Shown here one piece after another: positions 53,232 through 61,164 of a stretch of DNA of 64,000 nucleotides. This DNA is from Glutamicibacter sp. JL.03c (GTDB lineage Bacteria; Actinomycetota; Actinomycetes; Actinomycetales; Micrococcaceae). Both the position numbers and the translations under genes were made by a program. The first letter of the stretch is position 1. Each line of letters starts with the position of its first letter. The DNA lies in assembly GCF_025854375.1 (NCBI RefSeq), contig NZ_CP107575.1:992001-1056000 (forward strand). Reading direction: 5' to 3'. The notes under the pieces were generated by a model. That model did no database searches. It saw only the letters and a list, made by a program, of their open reading frames with translations, and had not been told where the DNA came from.

Positions 53232-54803
53232 TTATTCCACAGTGAACTGCACCTGATGCCAGCCGCTGGCACCATTAGGTACCGGATTGGCCCTGTCACT
53301 GGTCTGCAATTCTCCGGAGGCGTCGTAGGCCCGCACCCGGCCGGTGTGCATTCCGGGGCGTGCCCCGGACCAGACATGGCGCCACTGCCGCCAGGTGTCC
53401 AAGGTGGCCTCTTCAGCCAGTTGCGCATCTTCCCACGGGCCGTCATCGATCTGCACCTGCACCCGCGAAATGCCCCGGGTCTGGGCCCAGGCGGTTCCGC
53501 CAAGCACGACTTCTCCCGAAGGAACCTTGGCAAAGGAGCGCGGGGTATCGATCCGCGAGGACATCTTGATGGGGCCGCGTTCTGACCATCCGCGCGTGGT
53601 CCAGTAGGCGGTTTTGTCCTGGAATCTCGTCACTTCCAAATCGACCACCCATTTGGTGGCCGAGACGTAGCCATAGAGTCCGGGAACCACCATGCGCACC
53701 GGGAAGCCGTGCTCGAACGGCAATGGCTCGCCGTTCATGCCCACGGCCAGCAAGGCCATCCGGTCATCGGTCAGGGCTTCCAGCGGCGTGGACGCGCTGA
53801 ATCCGTCATGGGAGGTGGACAGGACCATATCGGCTCCGGCTTGCGGAGCTGCCCGCTCCAAGAGCTTGCGCAGCGGATAGCCCAGCCACTTGGCATTGCC
53901 AATCAGGTCGCCGCCCACGGGGTTGGAAACGCAGGTCAACGTGAGATACTTTTCCACGAGCTCCTCGCCCAGCAACTCGTCGAAGCTGAGCGTGAATTCG
54001 TTCTCCACCATGCCATGGATGCGTAAGGACCACTGGGATGGATCGATCTGTGGTACCGACAGCGCGGTATCAATTCGGTAGAAATCCGGGTTGGGAGTAA
54101 TGAAGCGCGGCATGCCGGGCTCATCTATCTGGACGCCCTGGGGCAGATCCTTGACCGTGGTGCGGGCCGCTGGCAGCCGCAGCGCCTTGCGGGCCGCATC
54201 AGCCAAATTGCGGGTTGCCGACAACGAAGTGGAAACGCCGGCGGCCAGGGCCGCTACAGCCAGAGACGCTGCTGAGCCCAGCAGGAAGTTCCTGCGGCTA
54301 GTGCCGGCAGCACTGTTCGGGGAGATTGGACCCGCTGGCGCTCCCGGGGCTGCAGCCCAGGCCAAATGCGTGAGCCAACGCAGAATCCCGATGCCGGCAA
54401 TGGCACCGAGCACTGTCGGCACAATGTCGAGGGTGCCGGTTGACGCACGGGACGCCACAGCACTGCCCAACACGACGGCGAGAGCCACGATGACGGTGCA
54501 GGCCCAGGCAAAACTCCGTTTGGCCAGCACGCCGATCAGGGCAGCCATCAGTGTTGCCACGATGCCGATGGAGACGAACAAGGCGAGCTTGTCATTTGTG
54601 CCGAAGGTCGCAATGGCGAAGTCCTTGAGCCATGGCGGAGTCAAATCGATGATGGCCGAGCCCAGCGCAAAGAAGGGCGAAGAGGCGCTGCTGGCGAACG
54701 CTGAGGCAAATTGTGCAACGGCAAACATGACTGCTGCCGAACAGAACCCGGATATTGCGTGAAAAACGAGAACTTTGCTGCTGGCCTTCTTCGGAATTCC
54801 CAC
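53232..54803 (-). CDS. Membrane-anchored molybdopterin-dependent oxidoreductase (sulfite-oxidase family)
   Basis: A 523-residue protein. The N-terminal ~150 residues hold four to five membrane helices. A Tat-like twin-arginine motif SRRNFLLG (169-176) and a further hydrophobic segment lead to an external sulfite-oxidase-type domain. Mo-ligand Cys291 lies in LTLTCVSNPVGGDLIGNAKWLGYPL-type sequence. A C-terminal Ig-like dimer domain (ISRVQVQIDDGPWEDAQLAEE; HTGRVRAYDASGELQT) ends it. A SigK-like promoter lies upstream. A role in repairing or reducing oxidised proteins, or in sulfite oxidation, is inferred. GTG start. Confidence 0.88.
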   Translation of the reverse strand: MGIPKKASSKVLVFHAISGFCSAAVMFAVAQFASAFASSASSPFFALGSAIIDLTPPWLKDFAIATFGTNDKLALFVSIGIVATLMAALIGVLAKRSFAWACTVIVALAVVLGSAVASRASTGTLDIVPTVLGAIAGIGILRWLTHLAWAAAPGAPAGPISPNSAAGTSRRNFLLGSAASLAVAALAAGVSTSLSATRNLADAARKALRLPAARTTVKDLPQGVQIDEPGMPRFITPNPDFYRIDTALSVPQIDPSQWSLRIHGMVENEFTLSFDELLGEELVEKYLTLTCVSNPVGGDLIGNAKWLGYPLRKLLERAAPQAGADMVLSTSHDGFSASTPLEALTDDRMALLAVGMNGEPLPFEHGFPVRMVVPGLYGYVSATKWVVDLEVTRFQDKTAYWTTRGWSERGPIKMSSRIDTPRSFAKVPSGEVVLGGTAWAQTRGISRVQVQIDDGPWEDAQLAEEATLDTWRQWRHVWSGARPGMHTGRVRAYDASGELQTSDRANPVPNGASGWHQVQFTVE

Positions 54804-54832
54804 TGCTACTCACCTCATGCTCTGCGATCCAT

Positions 54833-54857
54833 GTTCCCCTGCGTTGGGCAGGGGAAC
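54833..54857 (-). terminator. Hairpin in the leader of the molybdopterin oxidoreductase gene
   Basis: GTTCCCCTGC (54833-54842) pairs perfectly with GCAGGGGAAC (54848-54857), 5-nt loop, no T-run. It sits between the SigK-like promoter and the GTG start, so it is a leader structure or a weak rskA terminator. Confidence 0.5.
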
Positions 54858-54872
54858 AACCACTCACAATGT

Positions 54873-54899
54873 TTTCGGAACAGCCAAATAAATGGATTG
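54873..54899 (-). promoter_or_regulatory. SigK-type promoter of the oxidoreductase gene
   Basis: On the minus strand CAATCC (54899-54894), 15 bases, then CCGAAA (54878-54873). This closely resembles the mycobacterial SigK pattern (CCATCC, 16-17 bases, CCGAAT) and the element at 57242-57268 in this window. Confidence 0.6.
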
Positions 54900-54926
54900 G
54901 GTTCGGCTACAAGAATTCCTGCCGGA

Positions 54927-55751
54927 TCAGAGCGCCTGGACCATGATGGGATCCGTGGTCGGGGCGGGCGAGCCCGTCGCTGGCTCCACGGAGATCCCGA
55001 AATGGGTTACTCCCTTCATGGGGTCGGAAACCAGCATCGTGCCGTTGGCATGGCTGCCGTCAAGCATTCCTGCCGAAACCGCGCCGTCAGAAGAAATCAG
55101 CCACAGCTCGTACCCCTTGTCGCTGGGCAGGTTCGGCATCCCGGAGGTCGACACCGCCATGAGCCCTTCATCGGCCGAATAGGACAGGGTGATCCGGGCG
55201 CCATCTTCCAGGGTTTGCGTCTTGGACTGCGTGTCTGGGGCGCTGATGATCCTGGCCAGCTCTTCTTGATGGGCCGTCATGGCTGCCATCTGGTTTTCCA
55301 GCTCGCGCTGCTCGGAATTCTGGTTGATGGCCAAGCCGCCCAGAGCGACCGCGGCCAACAGCAGGACGCCGGCGGCCAGGGCGAAGAACCGTTGAGTTCC
55401 GCGGCTCCCGCCATGTTCAACCGTGGCCGTTGGATCAGAGGGCGCTGATTCCTGTTCAGCCGACGGAGAGGTATCCCGTGCTGATGCGCTGTCCTCGACC
55501 GAAGAAGAATCCTCAACCGGTTCCAGCTGCTTGGTTTGGCGAATGGCGTCCATGACGCTGTTCTTCAGTCGTGCCGGGGGAGCAACGGGCGCGGCCGCAA
55601 GGCCGAGTAGCCCGGTGGTTTCCTGCAGGGCGTCCAGCGCCCCACGTGCTTGCGGGGACGGCTCTTGGCCGTGCAGGAGCTCCTCGCGCTCCTTGTCTCC
55701 CAGAGCGTCCAGGGCGAAGCTGCTGGTCAGCCCATTCTCATGCTTATCCAT
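54927..55751 (-). CDS. rskA: Anti-sigma-K factor RskA
   Basis: A 274-residue membrane anti-sigma factor. The cytoplasmic N-terminal sigma-binding part is about 1-130 (FALDALGDKEREELLHGQ; LQETTGLLGLAAAPVAPPARLKNSVMDAI). One membrane helix lies near 135-160 (FFALAAGVLLLAAVALGGLAI). The external RskA domain has EGLMAVSTSGMPNLPSDKGYELWLI and GTMLVSDPMKGVTHFGISVEPATGSPAPTT (in part). ATG 55751 fits the Shine-Dalgarno GGGAG best; GTG 55754 is an alternative. It overlaps sigK. Release of SigK may need regulated proteolysis, e.g. by the Rip1-type protease at 32155. Confidence 0.93.
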   Translation of the reverse strand: MDKHENGLTSSFALDALGDKEREELLHGQEPSPQARGALDALQETTGLLGLAAAPVAPPARLKNSVMDAIRQTKQLEPVEDSSSVEDSASARDTSPSAEQESAPSDPTATVEHGGSRGTQRFFALAAGVLLLAAVALGGLAINQNSEQRELENQMAAMTAHQEELARIISAPDTQSKTQTLEDGARITLSYSADEGLMAVSTSGMPNLPSDKGYELWLISSDGAVSAGMLDGSHANGTMLVSDPMKGVTHFGISVEPATGSPAPTTDPIMVQAL

Positions 55752-56362
55752 CACGCTACTCCCATCAGTTCTCGAAGCTTGTTCATTCCATCACGTATTC
55801 GTGTTTTAGCTGTTCCCACCGGGATCTTCAGCAGTTCCGCGACTTCCGTGTGCGTATACCCGCCAAAGTATGCAAGGTGTATGGCCTCGCGTTGGGCCTG
55901 GTTGAGGCGATGCAGCGCCTGGACTACCCGGAGGGACTCATCGTGGAGGATGGCGTTTTCTTCCACATCGTCATAGCTGTCCTGGAATTCCTTGATTCCA
56001 ATGCGCAAATCCCTGTCCTGGCTCGCTTGGCTCGATCGGACCCGATCGACCGCCCGGCGATGGGCTATGGTCAAAAGCCAGGAAGCAGCGCTGCCACGCC
56101 CGGGATCAAAGCGCCGTGCATGTTGCCACGCTTCGACAAAAACTTCCTGGGTGACTTCTTCGCTCTGCGCATTGTCCCTGAGCACCCTCAACACCAGTCC
56201 GAAAACCCGGGACGCCATGGCATCGTAGAGCAATTCGAAGGCGTCTTCGTACCCCAGCGCGACCTGTTGCATCAGGGCGTCTGGTGTCTGCACAGTGTCG
56301 TCTTCCTTCGCATCGAGCCTATTTGAACTCATGAATCTAAGGGTCTCACGCATCTGTGTCAT
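55751..56362 (-). CDS. sigK: ECF sigma factor SigK
   Basis: A 203-residue ECF sigma factor. Region 2 has LYDAMASRVFGLVLRVLRDNAQSEEVTQEVFVEAWQHARRFDP (quoted in part: QSEEVTQEVFVEAW), and region 4 has LNQAQREAIHLAYFGGYTHTEVAELLKIPVGTAKTRIRDGMNKLREL (core: GGYTHTEVAELLKIPVGTAK). It is paired with rskA and a fasciclin lipoprotein gene, as in mycobacteria where SigK drives mpt70/mpt83. ATG 56362 is chosen because AGGAG is nine bases upstream; an in-frame ATG 56413 lacks one. Released SigK should read the two CAATCC-N15-CCGAA promoters here. Confidence 0.93.
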   Translation of the reverse strand: MTQMRETLRFMSSNRLDAKEDDTVQTPDALMQQVALGYEDAFELLYDAMASRVFGLVLRVLRDNAQSEEVTQEVFVEAWQHARRFDPGRGSAASWLLTIAHRRAVDRVRSSQASQDRDLRIGIKEFQDSYDDVEENAILHDESLRVVQALHRLNQAQREAIHLAYFGGYTHTEVAELLKIPVGTAKTRIRDGMNKLRELMGVA

Positions 56363-56427
56363 TTTGCTTGTCTCCTGTGGCGTGGCGTTTGCGTATTGCA
56401 ATGGCCAAGGCACGAAGAGCCCGCTTC

Positions 56428-56477
56428 ACCGTCAACAGTGATGCCTGGAGTCCAGGCCAAGCATCATCGTTGACGGT
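56428..56477. repeat. 50-bp interrupted palindrome between the fasciclin gene and sigK
   Basis: Arms 56428-56444 and 56461-56477 (17 bases, two central mismatches) flank an inner CTGGA-G-TCCAG stem. No T-run on the minus strand. It may terminate or process the fasciclin transcript before sigK, or be a regulatory cruciform. Confidence 0.6.
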
Positions 56478-56503
56478 TGCCCGCGGCCTTCCTTGCGGGG
56501 CAG

Positions 56504-57166
56504 CTACTTCTTTGCCGGAGGCATCAGGACCGTGTCCACCATGTACACGGTCGCGTTGGCTGTCTGCACGCCTCCGCAAATGACCGATGCACCGTTGACT
56601 TCGAGTTCATCACCGCTGCCAGTGACTTCAACATCCCCGCCTTGCACTGTGGTGAGCTTTCCGGAAAGCTCCTCTGGAGCAATTTGGCCGGGGACCACGT
56701 GGTAGGTCAGGATGCTGCTCAGGGTGTCAGCATCCTTGGTGACGGCAGCAAGATCATCCTCGGGGATTGCGGCGAACGCCTCATCAACCGGTGCGAAAAC
56801 AGTGAATTCGTCACCGTTGAGGGTGTCAACCAGGTCCACATCCGGGTTGAGCTTGCCTGAGACGGCTGCAGTCAATGTGGTCAGCAGCGGGTTATTCGAC
56901 GCTGCGACGGCTACGGGGTCCAGTGCCATTCCGGCGACCGAACCATCACCTGTCGGGACGGCTTCGGCGTAGGCTGCGCAGCCGGAACCAACGAGATTTC
57001 CAGTTGGATCCATGGCTGATTCGCTGGACATCGGGGAGCTGGAGTCCGAGGCGGACGCCATTGTCGATTCCGTGGTTTCCGAAACGGTGGAGCAGGCGCT
57101 CAGTCCCATGGCGGCGGCCGCGATGATCCCGAATGCCCCAGCGACTTTGCTGTATGTGCGCTTCAT
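56504..57166 (-). CDS. Fasciclin-domain lipoprotein (MPT83-like)
   Basis: A 220-residue surface lipoprotein: signal peptide, lipobox GLSAC (Cys25), a Ser/Met-rich linker and one FAS1 domain (about 70-220) with LTTLTAAVSGKLNPDVDLVDTLNGDEFTVFAPVDEAFAAIP (the H1 FAS1 motif is FTVFAPVDEAFAAIP), a degenerate YH motif ILTYHVVPGQI and the closing ATVYMVDTVLMPP. It resembles MPT70/MPT83, the SigK-regulated antigens of Mycobacterium. A SigK-like promoter lies 76 bases upstream of the ATG, and sigK follows downstream. Confidence 0.92.
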   Translation of the reverse strand: MKRTYSKVAGAFGIIAAAAMGLSACSTVSETTESTMASASDSSSPMSSESAMDPTGNLVGSGCAAYAEAVPTGDGSVAGMALDPVAVAASNNPLLTTLTAAVSGKLNPDVDLVDTLNGDEFTVFAPVDEAFAAIPEDDLAAVTKDADTLSSILTYHVVPGQIAPEELSGKLTTVQGGDVEVTGSGDELEVNGASVICGGVQTANATVYMVDTVLMPPAKK

Positions 57167-57241
57167 GATTTTCTCCTTGCTTCGCCGCGACAGTCGTCGT
57201 CGGACCTGCTCCCGTCCGAGCGGAGGGGGCTCTCATGAAGC

Positions 57242-57268
57242 ATTCGGGGCACAGGTCCACGCGGATTG
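57242..57268 (-). promoter_or_regulatory. SigK-type promoter of the fasciclin-sigK operon
   Basis: On the minus strand CAATCC (57268-57263), 15 bases, CCGAAT (57247-57242). The spacing and hexamers match the element before the oxidoreductase gene. The transcript would include the fasciclin gene and may run on into sigK. Confidence 0.65.
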
Positions 57269-57453
57269 GAATCTTCTGGAACTACTGATGAAAAGTGTCC
57301 CGTGGACCGTGCAGTGCCAGAGGGGAAGAGCGCAACGGCGATGAGTTTCCATCGCCCGGGCACAGGCCTGGCGCCCCTGGCGCGATGGCAGCGGAAGCAC
57401 GTGGGATCGGCCACGCTTGCCACCGGCGGCAGGCTAATTTCCGGCCGAAGCCA

Positions 57454-57459
57454 TATACT
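57454..57459 (+). promoter_or_regulatory. -10 box of leaderless truB
   Basis: TATACT is followed by seven bases and then the GTG at 57467. This is the geometry of a leaderless promoter. The run GGAGAG in between is too close to the start to be a normal ribosome site. No strong -35. Confidence 0.6.
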
Positions 57460-57466
57460 GGAGAGC

Positions 57467-58390
57467 GTGAGTAAAGCCGGGCAGAACACTGAAGAGCAGG
57501 CATCGGGCCTCGTATTAGTCGACAAAGATCAGGGAATGACCTCCCACGATGTGGTAGGACGCATCCGGCGGCTTGCGGGCACCCGCAAGGTGGGCCACGC
57601 CGGGACCCTGGATCCGATGGCCACAGGCGTTCTGGTGATCGGCGTCAACAAGGCGACACGGCTGCTGACCTATATTGTCGGCCACGACAAGACTTATACC
57701 GCCACAATCCGCCTCGGCCAGAACACCGTCACCGACGATGCCGAAGGCGAGATCATTTCCGAGCGCATTGCCGCGGCGGTTTCGGACGAAGACATTGCAC
57801 GCGAAGTGGCCAAGCTGCGCGGTGAAATCGAGCAGGTCCCAAGCCAGGTCTCGGCCATCAAGGTGGACGGCAAGCGCTCTTACGCTCGGGTGCGCGCCGG
57901 CGAGCAGGTTGAGCTCAAGTCCCGACCGGTCACCATCTCGCGCTTCGACATCCACGAAATCCGCCGCGAGAACGGCGGCAAGATTCTCGACGTGGACGTC
58001 ACTGTTTCATGCTCATCCGGTACCTATATTCGGGCTCTGGCGCGCGACCTGGGCGAAGCCCTGGACGTGGGTGGCCACCTGACTGCTCTGCGCCGGACCG
58101 AGGTGGGCCCCTACAAGATCGAGCTCACCCGTACGCTCGAACAGCTGGCGGGAGAATTTGCCCTGCTGCCGATTGAACAAGCAGCGGCCGCGCTATTCCC
58201 CAATCGAACCGTCAGTGTCGATGAAGCCATCGAGCTGTCATTCGGCCGAACCATCCGCGCTTCCCACCTGAGCATGGACATCGAGCCAGGGCAGACCGTC
58301 GCGGCGTTCGCGCCCAACGGCGTGCTGGTGGCTTTGCTGGAGGACAAGGGCGATAAAGCCCGCACTGCCCTCGTATTCACCGCGAAGTAA
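57467..58390 (+). CDS. truB: tRNA pseudouridine-55 synthase
   Basis: Forms pseudouridine at position 55 of the T-loop of tRNAs. About 307 residues from GTG 57467, giving a standard N-terminus (ASGLVLVDKDQGMTSHDVV). Catalytic Asp49 is in GHAGTLDPMATGVLVIG. YTATIRLGQNTVTDDAEGE and CSSGTYIRALARDLGEALDVG follow, and a C-terminal PUA-like domain ends at residue 307. The frame is open back to 57266 but lies in the divergent promoter region of the fasciclin gene, so that start is rejected. Confidence 0.95.
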   Translation: MSKAGQNTEEQASGLVLVDKDQGMTSHDVVGRIRRLAGTRKVGHAGTLDPMATGVLVIGVNKATRLLTYIVGHDKTYTATIRLGQNTVTDDAEGEIISERIAAAVSDEDIAREVAKLRGEIEQVPSQVSAIKVDGKRSYARVRAGEQVELKSRPVTISRFDIHEIRRENGGKILDVDVTVSCSSGTYIRALARDLGEALDVGGHLTALRRTEVGPYKIELTRTLEQLAGEFALLPIEQAAAALFPNRTVSVDEAIELSFGRTIRASHLSMDIEPGQTVAAFAPNGVLVALLEDKGDKARTALVFTAK

Positions 58391-58408
58391 TCCCGAAAGG
58401 ACGAGCCG

Positions 58409-58771
58409 TTGTTTGCCTTGAACGGATTTTTTATCGCCGGTGCTGTGATTTGCGCAGCGGCATTACTGGTGGCGCTCGTGGCGACGGTTATCCGCAAGCA
58501 CCCCGATGACTGGGCCTTGATCGGTGCCGCGGCCACCGAAGCTTTCCTGGTGGTCTACGGCATTGCCGCGGCCATCCGGCAGGCATCCGGAAATGCGGTG
58601 CAGGGCGATCCGTGGGAATTCTGGGGATACCTCATTACCGCATTGGTGATGCCGCCGGTAGCGTTCTTCTGGGCGATCAGCGAAAAGAGCCGCTGGTCCA
58701 ACGCGGTACTTGGCGCTTCGGCATTGGTCACTTTCATCATGCTGTTCCGCATGGAACAGATCTGGCACTAG
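58409..58771 (+). CDS. Small four-helix membrane protein
   Basis: A 120-residue integral membrane protein starting at TTG 58409 behind AAAGGA. About four hydrophobic segments: GFFIAGAVICAAALLVALVA, LIGAAATEAFLVVYGIAAAI, FWGYLITALVMPPVAFFWAI and VLGASALVTFIMLF. There is no known motif. It is the first of two adjacent small membrane proteins between truB and ribF, a pairing I associate with Arthrobacter relatives; function unknown. Confidence 0.8.
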   Translation: MFALNGFFIAGAVICAAALLVALVATVIRKHPDDWALIGAAATEAFLVVYGIAAAIRQASGNAVQGDPWEFWGYLITALVMPPVAFFWAISEKSRWSNAVLGASALVTFIMLFRMEQIWH

Positions 58772-58782
58772 GAGTCATAGCC

Positions 58783-59250
58783 ATGGGCGACAAGCCACGC
58801 AATTCCCGCATCCTTCAGGCAGCTGAAGCACGCTCCGCCGACAAAACACCCAAGCCGAGCCGGTCCACCGGGCTCGGCCGGGTCATCATCGCCGTGTATG
58901 GAATCTTGGCGCTGGCCGCAACGGTCCGCGGCGTGTACCAGATCCTGAGCAAGTTCGATGAGGCGCCGGTGGCGTACACGCTGTCAATGATCTCCGGTTT
59001 GATCTACCTGCTGGCCACCTTCTCGCTCTCGTCGGCCAAGCCGAAAGCGTGGCTGCTGTCCTTGTGGGCGGTCAGCATCGAGCTGGTGGGCGTGATCGTC
59101 GTGGGCATCTTGTCGCTGACGCACCCGGAAATCTTTGCGCACCCGTCGGTATGGAGCGGCTTCGGCCAGGGGTATGGATATATCCCATTAATCCTGCCGA
59201 TGATCGGATTGTGGTGGCTGTATCGTAACCGCAGTGAGCGCCACGCCTGA
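58783..59250 (+). CDS. Small membrane protein
   Basis: A 155-residue protein. A basic N-terminal tail (GDKPRNSRILQAAEARSADKTPKPSR) is followed by about four hydrophobic helices (RVIIAVYGILALAATVRGVYQ; YTLSMISGLIYLLATFSL; WLLSLWAVSIELVGVIVVGIL; GYIPLILPMIGLWWLY). ATG 58783 has AGGAG eight bases upstream. It is probably cotranscribed with the previous small membrane protein and ribF. Function unknown. Confidence 0.8.
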   Translation: MGDKPRNSRILQAAEARSADKTPKPSRSTGLGRVIIAVYGILALAATVRGVYQILSKFDEAPVAYTLSMISGLIYLLATFSLSSAKPKAWLLSLWAVSIELVGVIVVGILSLTHPEIFAHPSVWSGFGQGYGYIPLILPMIGLWWLYRNRSERHA

Positions 59251-59312
59251 AGACGTGTAAGAATTGCCTCGGTGGGTTCTCTACCCACCACAAGAATTTC
59301 TAAAGGAGCACA

Positions 59313-60266
59313 GTGCACTATTGGAAGGGCTTGGACGCCGTCCCCGCGGATATGGCTCCCACTGTCGTGACCATTGGCAACTTCGACGGTGTGCATTTGG
59401 GACACTGCGAGGTCCTGGATGCCGCGGTCACGCAGGCCAAAGCGCGCTCTGCCCAATCCGTGGCCATCACCTTTGACCCTCACCCGGCCTTGGTCCATCG
59501 CCCGGACAATGCCCCTGAACTGATCATGGGTATCGCCGACCGGGTTGATACCCTGGCCAGCGTCGGCTTGGACGCAACATTGATGATCCATTACACGCTG
59601 GATTTCGCTGACCAAAGCGCCGAAGAATTTGTTCGTTCCATCATCGTCGAGAAGCTTCATGCGGTGGCCGTTGTTGTGGGCCATGACGTGCGCTTCGGCC
59701 GGAGCAATTCCGGGGACTTCAGCTTCATGCAAGAGCTGGGCGAGAAGTACAGCTTTGACGTGATTGGTGTCGAAGACGTGGGGGACAAGCGCCGTTTGTC
59801 ATCCACCTGGGTTCGTGAAGAGCTGGCTGCGGGCAACGTTGAAGCTGCGTCCGAGATCCTTGGACGGCCTCACCGCATGCGCGGAGAAGTGGTCCATGGC
59901 CACGCCCGCGGACGTGAATTGGGTTTCCCTACGGCCAATCTTGATCCTGAAGCCACCGGCATCATTCCTGCCGACGGAGTCTACGCCGGCTGGGTTATCG
60001 ACGAGGCCGAGGTCCGCTGGCCAGCAGCAATTTCAGTGGGATCCAACCCGACTTTCGACGGTGTTTCACGAGTCGTCGAGGCTCACGTGATCGACCGCCC
60101 GGAAGAAGGCGTCGAAGATTTTGACCTCTATGGTCAGCAGATCGTGGTGGAGTTCATCGCACACCTCCGCCCCATGGTTGCCTACCGTGGCATCGAAGCG
60201 TTGATCGAGCAAATGACCGAAGACGTAGACCAGGCGCGAACCGTTTTGGCTACAGAACGCCACTAG
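59313..60266 (+). CDS. ribF: Bifunctional riboflavin kinase/FAD synthetase
   Basis: A 317-residue enzyme that makes FMN and then FAD. The N-terminal FAD-synthetase nucleotidyltransferase domain has TIGNFDGVHLGHCEVLD (a HIGH-like motif), FDPHPALVH, and SSTWVREELAAG. The C-terminal riboflavin kinase domain has GEVVHGHARGRELGFPTANL and the catalytic Glu region VVEAHVIDRPEEGVEDFDLYGQ. GTG 59313 is preceded by AAAGGAG (59302-59308). No FMN riboswitch is seen upstream. Confidence 0.95.
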   Translation: MHYWKGLDAVPADMAPTVVTIGNFDGVHLGHCEVLDAAVTQAKARSAQSVAITFDPHPALVHRPDNAPELIMGIADRVDTLASVGLDATLMIHYTLDFADQSAEEFVRSIIVEKLHAVAVVVGHDVRFGRSNSGDFSFMQELGEKYSFDVIGVEDVGDKRRLSSTWVREELAAGNVEAASEILGRPHRMRGEVVHGHARGRELGFPTANLDPEATGIIPADGVYAGWVIDEAEVRWPAAISVGSNPTFDGVSRVVEAHVIDRPEEGVEDFDLYGQQIVVEFIAHLRPMVAYRGIEALIEQMTEDVDQARTVLATERH

Positions 60267-60271
60267 AATTC

Positions 60272-61057
60272 ATGGCTGAAATCCCTTCCCTGCCACAACG
60301 AGCCTTCGTGGTCAGCGCGCAGCGACGTGATGAACTAGCTTCTGCTTTCCAATCGGATGCCGAGAGCTATGACAAGATTCGTCCGTCCTATCCTGACGAG
60401 GCTTTGGACTTCACCCTGCAAAACCACCCAGCCGAGGCAGTGGATATCGGTTGTGGCTCAGGAATTTTCACCGAGCAACTTGTGGGTCGCGGCCTGGATG
60501 TTACCGCTGTTGATCCGTCCGAAGCCATGCTTTCGGTTCTGGCCAATCGACTTCCCGAAGTAGCAATGCTCTGCGCTCACGGCGAGGCAACCGGTCTGGC
60601 CGGGAACAGTTTTGATTTGGTGACCTACGCACAGGCCTGGCACTGGGTTGATCATCCCAAGGCCAGCGCAGAAGCGGCCCGGTTATTGCGTGATCATGGA
60701 TGGCTGACGCTGCTGTGGAACCAATTGGATGTCTCGATTCCCTGGGTTCACCGGCTGGCCCGCATCATGCACGCTGGCGACGTGCATCGTCCCGAGCTTG
60801 AACCGCCGCTAGGCCCGGAGTTCCGGAAGCCCGAACACGGAATTTGGCACTGGTCCATGCCGCTGGACTTCCCAGAAATCGTTGAACTGACCAAATCCCG
60901 CAGTTATTACCGCAAGGCAACGGCAACGACACAAGCCAAGGTCGAAGCGAATCTTCGATGGTATTGGACCGAGCACCTTGGACACGAGCCATCCGCAAGG
61001 GTGCAGGTGCCGTATCTCACCCATGCTTGGAGGTCCCGTCGGCGTCCCCGACGGTGA
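60272..61057 (+). CDS. Class I SAM-dependent methyltransferase
   Basis: A 261-residue methyltransferase of the Methyltransf_11 type. The SAM-binding motif I is AVDIGCGSGIFTEQLVGRG (about 57-75); then VTAVDPSEAMLSVL, GLAGNSFDLVTYAQAWHWVDHP and ARLLRDHGWLTLLWNQ. Substrate is unknown. It starts five bases after ribF. The last 20 codons contain a CCGTCGG/CCGACGG hairpin (61036-61054) and overlap the promoter region of rpsO. Confidence 0.88.
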   Translation: MAEIPSLPQRAFVVSAQRRDELASAFQSDAESYDKIRPSYPDEALDFTLQNHPAEAVDIGCGSGIFTEQLVGRGLDVTAVDPSEAMLSVLANRLPEVAMLCAHGEATGLAGNSFDLVTYAQAWHWVDHPKASAEAARLLRDHGWLTLLWNQLDVSIPWVHRLARIMHAGDVHRPELEPPLGPEFRKPEHGIWHWSMPLDFPEIVELTKSRSYYRKATATTQAKVEANLRWYWTEHLGHEPSARVQVPYLTHAWRSRRRPRR

Positions 61058-61164
61058 TATGATTGACGATGGTTCTCGCTGCAGTCCGCGGTTGCGAGTA
61101 TCCGCCGTAAACGTTTCGGCGTTTGCACTGACTTATGAACGCGGTCCAACTCTAGGAGTTTGTT
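61036..61164 (+). promoter_or_regulatory. rpsO promoter and structured leader
   Basis: An extended -10 TG-A-TATGAT (61055-61063) precedes a leader of about 95 bases. It contains hairpins CTCGC/GCGAG (61075-61098) and CGCCG/CGGCG (61103-61121, with inner AA/TT pairs). The Shine-Dalgarno CTAGGAG is near 61152-61158. S15 autoregulates through its leader in several bacteria, so a similar element is plausible. Confidence 0.45.
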
